NCBI GenBank assembly: GCA_903881505.1
Contig: CAIRTM010000127.1
Coordinates: 1 to 34,363, forward strand
Source of the DNA: an uncultured delta proteobacterium
GTDB taxonomy: Bacteria; Desulfobacterota; WTBG01; CAIYCZ01; CAIRTM01
Direction: 5' to 3'
DNA length: 34,363 nucleotides
Shown here: positions 1 through 6,478 of the stretch, in pieces
Layout of the letters: the number at the start of each line of letters is the position of its first letter
Position numbering within the stretch: position 1 is the stretch's first letter
Notes under the pieces: model-generated
What the model saw: only the letters and a program-made list of their open reading frames with translations
What the model was told of the DNA's origin: nothing
Databases searched by the model: none
Program-made: the position numbers and the translations under genes

Positions 1-184
1 ACACCGCTCTTTGTGCACCGGCGCCATGCGCGTGCGGGCCCTGCGCACCTACGGCGACCCCTGGGCCCCTGACCCGCAGTGCTATCTCACCGACGCCGAA
101 ATCGGCCTTGATGATGAAACAAAGCAGGAGCTGCGCTGCCGTGGCGAGGACTTCCCTCAGCCCGAGGAGCTGCGGGCCATATGA
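1..184 (+). CDS. 3' end of an unrecognised protein (partial)
   Basis: An open frame enters from the left edge and ends at TGA 182-184. About 60 residues are visible, ending in PQPEELRAI. The segment is hydrophilic and acidic, has two separated Cys residues, and shows no membrane segment or motif I recognise. Its stop overlaps the start of the siroheme synthase gene in an ATGA (181-184), so the two genes are very probably co-transcribed and translationally coupled. That position suggests a role near tetrapyrrole metabolism, but this is inference from context only. The start and most of the protein lie outside the window. Confidence 0.65.
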   Translation, partial: HRSLCTGAMRVRALRTYGDPWAPDPQCYLTDAEIGLDDETKQELRCRGEDFPQPEELRAI

Positions 185-828
185 AACTGTATCCGGCCAT
201 GATACGCCTTTCCGGGAGCCTGGTGACCGTTGTGGGCGCAGGCGATGTGGCGCTGCGCAAAGCCCGGGAACTGCTGTGCTGCGGCGCCCGTGTGCGGGTT
301 GTGGCCCCGCGCATGCATGATGGTTTTCCCGGCCTTTCCGGAGAGTACGCGGATCGGCTGGAACTGCGCGAGCGCGAGTATCGCCCCGGCGATATCGACG
401 GATCGCTGCTGGCCGTTGCAGCCACCGATGATCCGGAGGTGAACAGGGCCGTTTTTACCGAGGCGCGCGAGAAAAACATACTCGTCAATGCCGTTGACGA
501 CCCGCCCAACTGCACCTTTTTCGTGCCGGCATCGTTTCGAAGGGATGATTTTCTATTGAGCATTTCAACGGGCGGCGCTTCGCCGGCCATGGCCGCGCGC
601 CTGTGCAGGCAGCTTCAGGAGCACGTTCCCGAACATATCGGCGCTCTTCTGCAGGCGCTGGCCGAAGCCAGGTCTGCCTTGAAGCAGGAAAGCCGTTTCG
701 CGCATCTTGACGCCCACAGCCGTGCCGGGATCCTGAAAACGATTGTTTGTGATGATGCGCGCCTGGAGCGGCTCCGTATCGCCTTTGAGCAGGGAGATAT
801 CGTATCGTTTCTCCAGGGATGCCTGTGA
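181..828 (+). CDS. Precorrin-2 dehydrogenase / sirohydrochlorin ferrochelatase (Met8/CysG N-terminal type)
   Basis: 215 aa. The Met8/CysG-B family oxidises precorrin-2 to sirohydrochlorin with NAD+ and often inserts iron to give siroheme, in the cytoplasm. The Rossmann nucleotide-binding loop VVGAGDVALRKA is at residues 17-28. The conserved NAVDDPPNCTFFVPA segment (about residues 102-116) carries the Asp used for catalysis in this family, followed by LSISTGGASPAMAARL, the typical dimerisation/active-site region. The length matches stand-alone Met8 proteins; the CysG methyltransferase half is absent. The start ATG overlaps the previous stop (ATGA), indicating coupling. Siroheme serves sulfite and nitrite reductases, and the same branch feeds anaerobic heme and cobalamin synthesis. 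Whether this copy also chelates iron cannot be told from sequence. Confidence 0.92.
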   Translation: MKLYPAMIRLSGSLVTVVGAGDVALRKARELLCCGARVRVVAPRMHDGFPGLSGEYADRLELREREYRPGDIDGSLLAVAATDDPEVNRAVFTEAREKNILVNAVDDPPNCTFFVPASFRRDDFLLSISTGGASPAMAARLCRQLQEHVPEHIGALLQALAEARSALKQESRFAHLDAHSRAGILKTIVCDDARLERLRIAFEQGDIVSFLQGCL

Positions 829-898
829 CGCCTGAGCGGCCCTGCTGCGGCCGCGAGGCGCTGAGCCCACAGTAATGTGCTGTCGATAGGGTAGCTGC

Positions 899-2224
899 AT
901 GGCTGACATGTTCGATCTTGTGATCGCGGGCGGCGGGCCGGCCGGCCTTGAGGCCGCGCGCACGGCCGCGCGCTTCGGCCTGCGCGTGGCGCTCGTTGAG
1001 CGCAAAAGCCATCCTGCGCTTCTGATGCGGTCGTGCGCCCAGATGTTTTTGATGAACATGGATTCTTTGTACAATGAAACCATGTACCCGGCGCCGCAGC
1101 AGCAGCGCTGGGTGTTTCCGGCCAATAATTTTTCCGTGCCGTACCGGGGCGGCTACCGGCAGTTCTATGCCTGCCATTTTGTCGCGCCCAATGCGCTCGA
1201 CCGCATCGAGATCGGCGACTACGGACGCAATGCCTCCGGCGCAGGCGTGCCCGCGTATGTGTTCGACAAGGCCGCGCTGCTGCAGGGGCTCTTCGATGCG
1301 TGCGTACGTGCCGGTGTCGTGTTTTACACGGGGCGCAATGTGGTGTACGCCGCCCGTGATGCGGGCCGCATCACGCTTACAACGGCAGAAGGCGACCGTA
1401 TCGCCGGCCGCTATTGCATTGCCGCTGACGGCGTCAACTCGCGCCTTGCGCAGGTATCCGGCCTGAACCGGCGGCGCCGTTTCATCAATACGGCCCGGGC
1501 GGTGAGCTACTATGTCGAAGGGGTCAGGTTCGAGCGCAGCGAGGCGGTTATCCTCGGTATGGGCTGGGAGCGCAGGCTGAACCGGCCGCTGCCGTTTTGC
1601 CTGCTCCCAAGCGTCTACGGCCCGGAAGAATACTGGCTGTATGTGTCGGGGGAACAGGACTTCGAGTACCTGGTCAGGGAAAGCGCCTTCAGGCGCTGGT
1701 TCGGGGACGTGCGCATCATGCGCATGCGTGCCAATGTCGTCAATAACTGGAGCCCGGCTCCGGAGCCGTATGCAGGCGGTATTGTATTTGCGGGCGACAG
1801 CTGCTGGTTTGCCGAGGCTGAAAACACCGGCGCGCTTATGTCCGGCCACCGCGCGGCCGCGGCCGTGTGCGCGGCTGCCCATCGCGGTGCTGCAGGCCGC
1901 TCAGCCGTGCATGCCTATCTCGAATGGTGGCGGCGCAACTGGCCGGAAGCGCATGATTACCGCGAATTTGTGTGCTATCCGCTGTTCAACCGTCTGTTTA
2001 GCGAAGAAGAATACGTGTATCTGCACGCGCTGGTGAACCGCACGCTGACATGGTCGCTGAATCCCTTCAAGCTCTATGAACGCCTGATGGAGGGCGTTCG
2101 GCCGCATATGGAGCGCATAGGGCGGGAGCGGCCCGCCCTGGCCCGTAAAATCGCCGGCTTCCGCCCGGATATGGCCCTGCAGCTCATTGCGCCTGCCGCG
2201 CGCAGCGGTTTTGCGAACCGTTGA
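899..2224 (+). CDS. FAD-dependent oxidoreductase, geranylgeranyl reductase-like
   Basis: 441 aa. The N-terminal dinucleotide-binding motif GGGPAGLEAA (about residues 12-21) is followed by an acidic ribose-binding residue (VALVERK). A central ADGVNSRLAQVSG segment and a C-terminal FAGDSCWFAEAENTGALMSG segment match the DG and GD motifs of the p-hydroxybenzoate hydroxylase/geranylgeranyl reductase flavoprotein superfamily. Such enzymes reduce isoprenoid double bonds or hydroxylate aromatics. The substrate cannot be assigned here. No signal peptide or clear membrane helix is present. It lies 70 bp downstream of the siroheme gene on the same strand. ATG 899 has a weak ribosome site (GGGTAG); ATG 908 is an alternative start. 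Confidence 0.8.
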   Translation: MADMFDLVIAGGGPAGLEAARTAARFGLRVALVERKSHPALLMRSCAQMFLMNMDSLYNETMYPAPQQQRWVFPANNFSVPYRGGYRQFYACHFVAPNALDRIEIGDYGRNASGAGVPAYVFDKAALLQGLFDACVRAGVVFYTGRNVVYAARDAGRITLTTAEGDRIAGRYCIAADGVNSRLAQVSGLNRRRRFINTARAVSYYVEGVRFERSEAVILGMGWERRLNRPLPFCLLPSVYGPEEYWLYVSGEQDFEYLVRESAFRRWFGDVRIMRMRANVVNNWSPAPEPYAGGIVFAGDSCWFAEAENTGALMSGHRAAAAVCAAAHRGAAGRSAVHAYLEWWRRNWPEAHDYREFVCYPLFNRLFSEEEYVYLHALVNRTLTWSLNPFKLYERLMEGVRPHMERIGRERPALARKIAGFRPDMALQLIAPAARSGFANR

Positions 2225-2253
2225 GGCTTGCCGCCGGGTTTGTCTTTAAATAT

Positions 2254-2282
2254 TTTACGACTGTTTTGCTTGATACTATGAC
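2254..2282 (+). promoter_or_regulatory. Candidate promoter for the tandem MarR genes
   Basis: TTTACG (2254-2259), a 17 bp spacer and TATGAC (2277-2282) lie in the 177 bp gap before the first MarR gene. The surrounding sequence is AT-rich compared with the coding regions. No clear MarR-type palindrome was seen. Called by eye. Confidence 0.4.
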
Positions 2283-2401
2283 AGGTTTTGTTGTAGAAGG
2301 TTGAGTGGCGGGACGGTTCGCATACGATCGGCACGCCCGCGCGCAGTATCGCGCAGGCCCTTCAAGTCCGCCCAGAATGTTGAAGAAAAGGAGACCATGC
2401 C

Positions 2402-2857
2402 ATGGATGAACGACTGTTGGAGTATCTGGCGGTGATGCGGGATTTCGGCCGCATGTACACCCAGCGAATTTTAGAGGGCAGCCGTGAGAGCAGCAATCTT
2501 TTGAAACTTTCACGCATCAAGGCGCTCTATGCGTTCCGTGATCAGGACAGCAGCACCATGAGCGAGCTTGCCGACAATATCGGGGCCAAGCTGCCCAGCA
2601 TGACGATGATGATCGATAATCTGGCCGATGAGGGGCTCGTTGAACGGGCCCGCGATGAGCAGGACCGCCGCAAGGTCATTGTGCGCCTGACCGAGAAGGG
2701 CCGCCGGGTTCGCGAGGAGTTTCTGCAGCAGCGCAATCAGATAGCCGCAGAGCTTTTTGCCAGGCTTTCCCGGGAGGATGAGCAGGAGCTCATGCATCTG
2801 CTGGGGCGTGTGTGTGACATTCTTGAAAAAACGTTCTATGATGAGATGGATGCCTAG
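2402..2857 (+). CDS. MarR family transcriptional regulator (first of a tandem pair)
   Basis: 151 aa winged-helix regulator. A helical N-terminus leads to the HTH (TMSELADNIGAKLPSMTMMIDNLADEGLVERA, about residues 53-83) and then the wing (RDEQDRRKVIVRLTEKGRR), which is diagnostic of MarR. MarR dimers usually repress nearby operons and release DNA on binding small ligands, often phenolics or oxidants. AAGGAG at 2388-2393 sits 8 bp before ATG 2402 and fixes the start. It is followed 54 bp later by a second MarR gene and then a small exported protein, probably in one transcript. It may autoregulate; the flanking flavoprotein gene is another possible target, by inference only. Confidence 0.88.
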   Translation: MDERLLEYLAVMRDFGRMYTQRILEGSRESSNLLKLSRIKALYAFRDQDSSTMSELADNIGAKLPSMTMMIDNLADEGLVERARDEQDRRKVIVRLTEKGRRVREEFLQQRNQIAAELFARLSREDEQELMHLLGRVCDILEKTFYDEMDA

Positions 2858-2911
2858 CCTGCGCGGGCATGAACCGCCTGCAGGCCGGGGCGGCTGACAG
2901 GGGAGGATGCC

Positions 2912-3373
2912 ATGGGAGGGGAGCAGTCCGGAAAGTTTGATGCTGCCATAGAGAAGATTGTGCGGGCCTACGATGTCATGTCGAAAACCATCAATCCTGT
3001 GCCGATGCTGAAGATTGACCTGACGCCGGCCCAGATCAAGGTGCTGATGAGTTTCGATGCTTCGGCCGGCTATACCATGACTGACCTCGGCAGGGCCAAC
3101 AGGGTCACGGTCTCAACCATGACCAGCATGGTCGACCGCCTGGTGTCCTTTGATCTGGTTAAGCGCTGCTCTGACGCGCATGACCGGCGCAAGGTGCTGG
3201 TAATCCTGACTGAGAAGGGCCGTAAAACAATCGACCATATCATCCATGTCCGCCGCCATGAACTCGAGCGCTTTCTGGGCGGGCTGCGCGCTCCGGAAAT
3301 AGCTGAGTTTGTGGATTCGATCGAAAAAACCGCGCATTTTTTGACCAAGGCAAAAAAAAGGATGCAGGCGTAG
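2912..3373 (+). CDS. MarR family transcriptional regulator (second of a tandem pair)
   Basis: 153 aa. It has the same fold as its neighbour: the recognition region TMTDLGRANRVTVSTMTSMVDRL (about residues 52-74) and the wing SDAHDRRKVLVILTEKGRK. The two proteins share the DRRKV-LTEKGR wing but diverge elsewhere, so this is an old duplication or independent recruitment rather than a recent copy. GGGGAGG ends about 5 bp before ATG 2912. Adjacent MarR paralogs could heterodimerise or act at the same operator, which is inference. The next gene starts 35 bp downstream, so the three genes probably form one unit. Confidence 0.88.
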   Translation: MGGEQSGKFDAAIEKIVRAYDVMSKTINPVPMLKIDLTPAQIKVLMSFDASAGYTMTDLGRANRVTVSTMTSMVDRLVSFDLVKRCSDAHDRRKVLVILTEKGRKTIDHIIHVRRHELERFLGGLRAPEIAEFVDSIEKTAHFLTKAKKRMQA

Positions 3374-3408
3374 CGGCGCTGTCTGCGCCCGGGGCCGGCC
3401 GTTACACT

Positions 3409-3879
3409 ATGGGCGGATATACTGGTCACATACCGGTACGACTTATTTTCAGCATCATTGCGCTGGGCATGAGTATGTGCCCGGGAGGCTGCTCTCTGGT
3501 GCGTCCTCGGCCGGGATCAGGAGGGATGACTGCCGGTGAAATGCAAGCGCTGGTCGTACCGGTTTCGGCACGCGCGGATAGTGAACCATTAAAACTCAGT
3601 GTGCGCCCGGGTACGCTTGTCGTCTGGGTCAATCAGTCCGGCAATGACATTCGTGTCATGTTTCCGGACCGCACGGTCACCATCGCCTGCCTCAGCCCGG
3701 TAAATTTTGAACTCACTGCCGAGGGATTTTTTTTATCAGGCCGTCTGCCGCCCGGTGCGGTCGCAAGCCTGTGTTGTGTCCAGCCGGGATCATATGCCTT
3801 CAGCATTGAGCGCGCGGCAGCGGGCAGCCCCGTGCAGGCGGATGGTTTCCTGCCCGCGGGCACTGTCACCGTGAGATGA
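3409..3879 (+). CDS. Exported cupredoxin-like protein, possible lipoprotein
   Basis: 156 aa. The hydrophobic N-terminal segment (about residues 10-24) is followed by CPGGC, which could be a non-standard lipobox or simply a signal-peptide end. The mature part reads like a small beta-sandwich: KLSVRPGTLVVWVNQSGNDIRVMF resembles the strand pair after which type-1 copper proteins place their first His, and CCVQPGSYAFSIE sits where the Cys-x-x-His-x-Met loop would be. The His and Met copper ligands are missing, so any cupredoxin fold would be metal-free or use other ligands. No strong ribosome site was seen. It is the last gene before a bidirectional terminator. The assignment rests on pattern only. 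Confidence 0.6.
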   Translation: MGGYTGHIPVRLIFSIIALGMSMCPGGCSLVRPRPGSGGMTAGEMQALVVPVSARADSEPLKLSVRPGTLVVWVNQSGNDIRVMFPDRTVTIACLSPVNFELTAEGFFLSGRLPPGAVASLCCVQPGSYAFSIERAAAGSPVQADGFLPAGTVTVR

Positions 3880-3950
3880 GCGCCTGCTGCTTTCCGTTGT
3901 TCTCCGGCAGCCTGCCGCAATCCCGGGCTTGCCGGCGTGGAGCCTGCAAA

Positions 3951-3986
3951 AAAAAAGAGACGGCCGCAGTGCCGTCTCTTTTTTTT
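3951..3986. terminator. Bidirectional intrinsic terminator
   Basis: The GAGACGGC / GCCGTCTC stem is extended by A:T pairs, with loop CGCAGT (3965-3970). A-tract and T-tract lie on either side, so the structure works on both strands. It separates the MarR/cupredoxin unit (+) from the PxxKW gene (-), which converge here. Confidence 0.9.
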
Positions 3987-4021
3987 GGTGCTGTGCAGCC
4001 GGTGTCCGGCAGCAGGCGGCT

Positions 4022-4306
4022 CTATGCGCGGCCCTTTGCCTTGCGTTTGGAAGCCTTAAGCGCGTTGATGATTTTTTCTTTTTTGGCTTCGCGCTTGATG
4101 TGTGTTGCAAAATTGCATTTACCGGTTTTCCATTTCAGGGCCGGTTCCGGATAGGCCGTGCAGTACGTGCCGCCGGCGAACTCTTTTGCCTTTTCGCAGC
4201 CCGCGCACTGTTCGACTACCGGCTTGCACGTGGTGTCCTTGTACGTGCAGCCCTGTGTGCTCATAAACAGGCAGTCCTCACCTTTTTTGGTTGTTTCACA
4301 GATCAT
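4022..4306 (-). CDS. PxxKW family cysteine-rich protein
   Basis: 94 aa. The signature PALKW (PxxKW) is followed by KTGKCNFATHI. About seven Cys lie upstream in the first two thirds, in patterns such as EQCAGCEKAKEF and GTYCTAYPEP, suggesting a bound metal or iron-sulfur centre. The C-terminal tail is strongly basic (REAKKEKIINALKASKRKAKGR). The family is small, mostly from anaerobic Desulfobacterota, and has no established function that I know of. ATG 4306 is chosen because AAGGAGG lies about 8 bp upstream; an in-frame upstream extension to 4396 would run through the leader hairpin and is rejected. Transcription appears controlled by the operator and leader terminator at 4364-4453. Confidence 0.85.
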   Translation of the reverse strand: MICETTKKGEDCLFMSTQGCTYKDTTCKPVVEQCAGCEKAKEFAGGTYCTAYPEPALKWKTGKCNFATHIKREAKKEKIINALKASKRKAKGRA

Positions 4307-4363
4307 TTCCGAACTTCCTCCTTTCGTCGCTCCCGGGAAGTGCCGGGGGCAGTGTCGTGCAAG

Positions 4364-4400
4364 AAAAAACGGATTGCAGTTCATGTTCAGCTGCAATCCG
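4364..4400 (-). terminator. Intrinsic terminator in the 5' leader of the PxxKW gene (putative attenuator)
   Basis: A perfect 10 bp inverted repeat, CGGATTGCAG (4370-4379) and CTGCAATCCG (4391-4400), has an 11 nt loop. On the minus-strand transcript it is followed directly by six T (4369-4364). It lies between the predicted start point (about 4417) and the PxxKW start codon (4306). It could attenuate PxxKW expression or release a short leader RNA. It could also stop read-through from the transglycosylase gene. Confidence 0.7.
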
Positions 4401-4407
4401 ATCAGGT

Positions 4408-4426
4408 TATCGCTACCGTAGCAATA
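4408..4426. promoter_or_regulatory. Operator-like palindrome at the PxxKW promoter
   Basis: TATCGCTAC-c-GTAGCAATA is a 19 bp inverted repeat with 8 of 9 pairs matching. It overlaps the -10 box and is centred on the predicted transcription start. A third copy of the half-site, TATCGTTAC, lies next to it at 4428-4436. The position is that of a classical repressor site. The binding protein is unknown. Confidence 0.6.
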
Positions 4427-4453
4427 GTATCGTTACTGCATGCCGCCTGTCAA
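4424..4453 (-). promoter_or_regulatory. Promoter of the PxxKW gene
   Basis: On the minus strand, TTGACA (4453-4448), an 18 bp spacer and TACTAT (4429-4424). The start would be near 4417, giving a leader of about 110 nt that contains the operator and a terminator hairpin. Confidence 0.65.
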
Positions 4454-4552
4454 GCATTTTCAGCAGCCCGCCCGGTTTTTTACCGCCGGCAGCCTGCGTT
4501 TGGCTGCGAGCAGGTTCGGACCCTGCCGCGGGCGGGCCCGGCGCGGTATGTT

Positions 4553-5146
4553 TTAGAAATGCAGTTGAGCTATCTTTTCAACCTTGCGGGCATACTCAAG
4601 GCCTGCATATCTGCTGCCGCTTTTATAGGCGCTCAGGCCTCCCTGCAGTCCGTGGAGTGCAATGTAGGACTTGAGAATGGAAGCGCCGATTTCGATGTTG
4701 TTATAAGGGTTCATGAGCGTTTGATAGTCATGGTTCCACACACCGGGCATGACCTGGGTAAGGCCCAGCGCACCGCGTCTGCTGACTGCGCGGTGATCGG
4801 CCCGGGACTCGACAACAATAAGCGCGCTTAATATTTCAAAACCGACGGTTTCGTCGCTGCACTCATAAATTTTATACGCATAGGACAGGGCCGTCGCATA
4901 ATCAAGGTTCGGATTGTAGCGCTGCAGCAGCCGGGCCGATTTGTGCAGCTGCGGAAAAAGATGCCGCCGCAGTTCTATCTCAGCATCAAGCGCCTTTTGT
5001 ACTTTTTGTACATTGTTTGCGAGGCCTTCAAGGGAGGTGCGTTCATCGCGCATCTGCAGCGCAATGACGCTCGACAGGGCCGTATTGGCTATGACGGCGG
5101 CCGTCAGCACAATGAGCAGGAACTTTATGCTGTCGTTTGTTCTCAT
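4553..5146 (-). CDS. Membrane-anchored lytic transglycosylase (SLT domain)
   Basis: 197 aa. A short positive N-terminus and one hydrophobic segment (about residues 8-30) without a clear cleavage site suggest an inner-membrane anchor facing the periplasm. A short helical linker follows. The SLT fold starts near residue 95, with VVESRADHRAV containing the probable catalytic Glu113, then GALGLTQVMP and NIEIGASILKSYI, all typical of Slt/MltC-like enzymes that cleave MurNAc-GlcNAc bonds to form 1,6-anhydro-MurNAc. The last motif is GLSAYKSGS rather than the usual AYNAGP, so activity should not be taken as certain. Next upstream on the same strand is bactofilin, fitting a cell-wall shaping locus, though a separate promoter lies between. 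Confidence 0.85.
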   Translation of the reverse strand: MRTNDSIKFLLIVLTAAVIANTALSSVIALQMRDERTSLEGLANNVQKVQKALDAEIELRRHLFPQLHKSARLLQRYNPNLDYATALSYAYKIYECSDETVGFEILSALIVVESRADHRAVSRRGALGLTQVMPGVWNHDYQTLMNPYNNIEIGASILKSYIALHGLQGGLSAYKSGSRYAGLEYARKVEKIAQLHF

Positions 5147-5497
5147 GGTTGCGGTATCAACTCCGTGTCTGGTTTCGGTTCAGGCCGGGCTGTGTGTGCA
5201 GGTGGAGCGCTGCCGTGATGCCCGGGGTGTTTGCCTGTATGCCTGTAGCGCTTGATTCTCAGCGAATGTGAGCAGGAACTGCGTATGCGAGATTTTTTTG
5301 ATTTAGCTACACTATAGCAAATTTCGGAAGAAAAAGCAAGCCGGCAGGATATTTTTTTATTTCATATATATGGTTTGCAAAAGAGTATGGCGCCAGGGAT
5401 CAGGGCATGGCGTATTAATGCGTCTGCCGGGTTCAGCTGTATGAGGAGCACTCGCAGGATCGGCCGTGCTGCGGGCCGCGGTGTTCGGCTTAAAAAA
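5147..5497. other. Intergenic region and leader of the transglycosylase gene
   Basis: About 350 bp without a convincing gene. It holds a minus-strand promoter (5311-5339) and a leader of about 160 nt with small repeats, such as AGCGCT copies on either side of CCTGTATGCCTGTA. An AT-rich stretch lies at 5340-5375. No terminator hairpin was seen for bactofilin, although a run of T follows its stop. Confidence 0.5.
5311..5339 (-). promoter_or_regulatory. Promoter of the lytic transglycosylase gene
   Basis: On the minus strand, TTGCTT (5339-5334), a 17 bp spacer and TATAGT (5316-5311). It predicts a leader of about 160 nt before ATG 5146. Confidence 0.6.
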
Positions 5498-5905
5498 TCA
5501 GAGCGTGTGCTGCATGGCTGCGTCGTCAGTATGCGCGGTCCGGCTGCCCGCGTGTTCCTCGGTCATCATCTGGCATTTGCCTTCAAACAGAACGCCTTCA
5601 GCGATGATCAGGCTGCCGGTTTTAATGTCGCCGCGGAGCTTGCCGTTGGTTGTAATTTCCAGCTTTGATTTTGAAACGATATTGCCGTTGACTTCGCCGC
5701 CGAGCAGAACGGTTTCAGCGTAAATATCTGCATCGACCCGTCCCCGCGGCCCTACGATGACGCTGCCTTCACAGACCACCTTGCCGCGCACCGTGCCCTC
5801 TATGCAGATGCTTTCCCGGGATGTTACCGTGCCTTCAAAGATGGTGCCGTTTCCGACGATGGTATCCAGGCGGCTCAAATCGGTTTCTTTTTTAAAAATT
5901 CCCAT
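5498..5905 (-). CDS. Bactofilin (polymer-forming cytoskeletal protein)
   Basis: 135 aa. The short N-terminus MGIFKKE leads to a right-handed beta-helix with the bactofilin periodicity: GTIFEGTVTSRESICIEGTVRGKV, then GPRGRVDADIYAETVLLGGEVNGNI and TNGKLRGDIKTGSLIIAEGVLFEGKC (overlapping short stretches of residues 20-110). A short polar tail follows. Bactofilins polymerise without nucleotide and scaffold peptidoglycan enzymes at the inner membrane; the MGIF N-terminus is often the membrane-targeting part. ATG 5905 has GGGAG about 9 bp upstream. It is the second gene of an operon with the membrane coiled-coil protein (63 bp gap), a slot often held by an M23 endopeptidase. Confidence 0.93.
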   Translation of the reverse strand: MGIFKKETDLSRLDTIVGNGTIFEGTVTSRESICIEGTVRGKVVCEGSVIVGPRGRVDADIYAETVLLGGEVNGNIVSKSKLEITTNGKLRGDIKTGSLIIAEGVLFEGKCQMMTEEHAGSRTAHTDDAAMQHTL

Positions 5906-5968
5906 GCGTATATCTCCCGTTGATGCGCGCCGGCCCTGCGGCGCGCGGGCTGTGTGCAGCGGAGTGTT

Positions 5969-6280
5969 TCAGTTGTGTCCGGAGTCCGGGGGCTGTTCTG
6001 TGTCGTTGAGCCCCAGATGGCCGCGTATGGCGCGTTCCTCCTGTTCAATGGCCGAAACCGTTTTTGAGACCGTCTGCATGTGTTTGATTTTTCCCGCGAG
6101 CAGTTCTTTGCTTTGGCCCAGTTCGCGGTTTTCAGCCGTTTTGAGCGCTCCCGCGATTCCGCCTGCGGCCAGCAGCAGCAGGAAAATTATCGCACAGTAC
6201 AGCAGCCGCCTGTCGATGGAGAATCGGCGCTGAATGCCGGTCCGCGAGGTAATCAGCACGAACGAGAGTCTGTTTTTCAT
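5969..6280 (-). CDS. Membrane coiled-coil protein resembling the N-terminus of M23 peptidases, without the peptidase
   Basis: 103 aa. A basic N-terminus (MKNRLSFVLI) leads to one transmembrane helix (about residues 26-46), a periplasmic helical segment, and a short polar tail. It matches the N-terminal third of the M23 protein at 33059 in order and motif: the MK-R-L start, the helix at the same place, and IEQEERAIRGHLGL here against VRAEARRVRGFLGVE there. The LytM domain is wholly absent, and only 63 bp separate the stop from bactofilin, so this is not an in-place frameshift. It may anchor bactofilin or recruit a peptidase made elsewhere. ATG 6280 is preferred over ATG 6304 because it aligns with MKRK of the paralog; neither has a strong ribosome site. 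Confidence 0.7.
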   Translation of the reverse strand: MKNRLSFVLITSRTGIQRRFSIDRRLLYCAIIFLLLLAAGGIAGALKTAENRELGQSKELLAGKIKHMQTVSKTVSAIEQEERAIRGHLGLNDTEQPPDSGHN

Positions 6281-6338
6281 GGCAGCCCGGGGCAGTATGT
6301 GCATATACCCATTGTCCGGCCCGTGTCCGGACGCCCGT

Positions 6339-6368
6339 ATTTAAGCAATAATCAGCCGGGGTTGTCAA
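6339..6368 (-). promoter_or_regulatory. Promoter of the coiled-coil/bactofilin operon
   Basis: On the minus strand, consensus TTGACA (6368-6363), an 18 bp spacer and TTAAAT (6344-6339). It lies about 60 bp upstream of the first start codon, in the gap divergent from elbB. Confidence 0.65.
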
Positions 6369-6395
6369 GCAGAATGTCCCTGCCTGTTATTGCGC

Positions 6396-6425
6396 TTGAC
6401 GAAAGGGCGCTTCATCTGATTTATT
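6396..6425 (+). promoter_or_regulatory. Candidate promoter of elbB and the radical SAM gene
   Basis: TTGACG (6396-6401), an 18 bp spacer and TTTATT (6420-6425), about 55 bp before ATG 6479. A 17 bp reading with ATTTAT is also possible. Confidence 0.45.
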
Positions 6426-6478
6426 GTGAGCAGGAGAACGGCACAGTCTGTACCATACTGCCTGCAGGGAGATATGCC

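Noticed and set aside
485-1882. A 465-codon open frame antisense to the siroheme synthase and flavoprotein genes
   Set aside because: It overlaps two well-supported genes on the other strand. Its composition (rich in Arg, His, Ala and Pro) is typical of antisense frames in GC-rich DNA, and it has no motif or ribosome site.
6080-6478. Upstream extension of the elbB frame
   Set aside because: It would run across the divergent promoter and the coiled-coil protein gene. Family homology and the ribosome site both point to ATG 6479.
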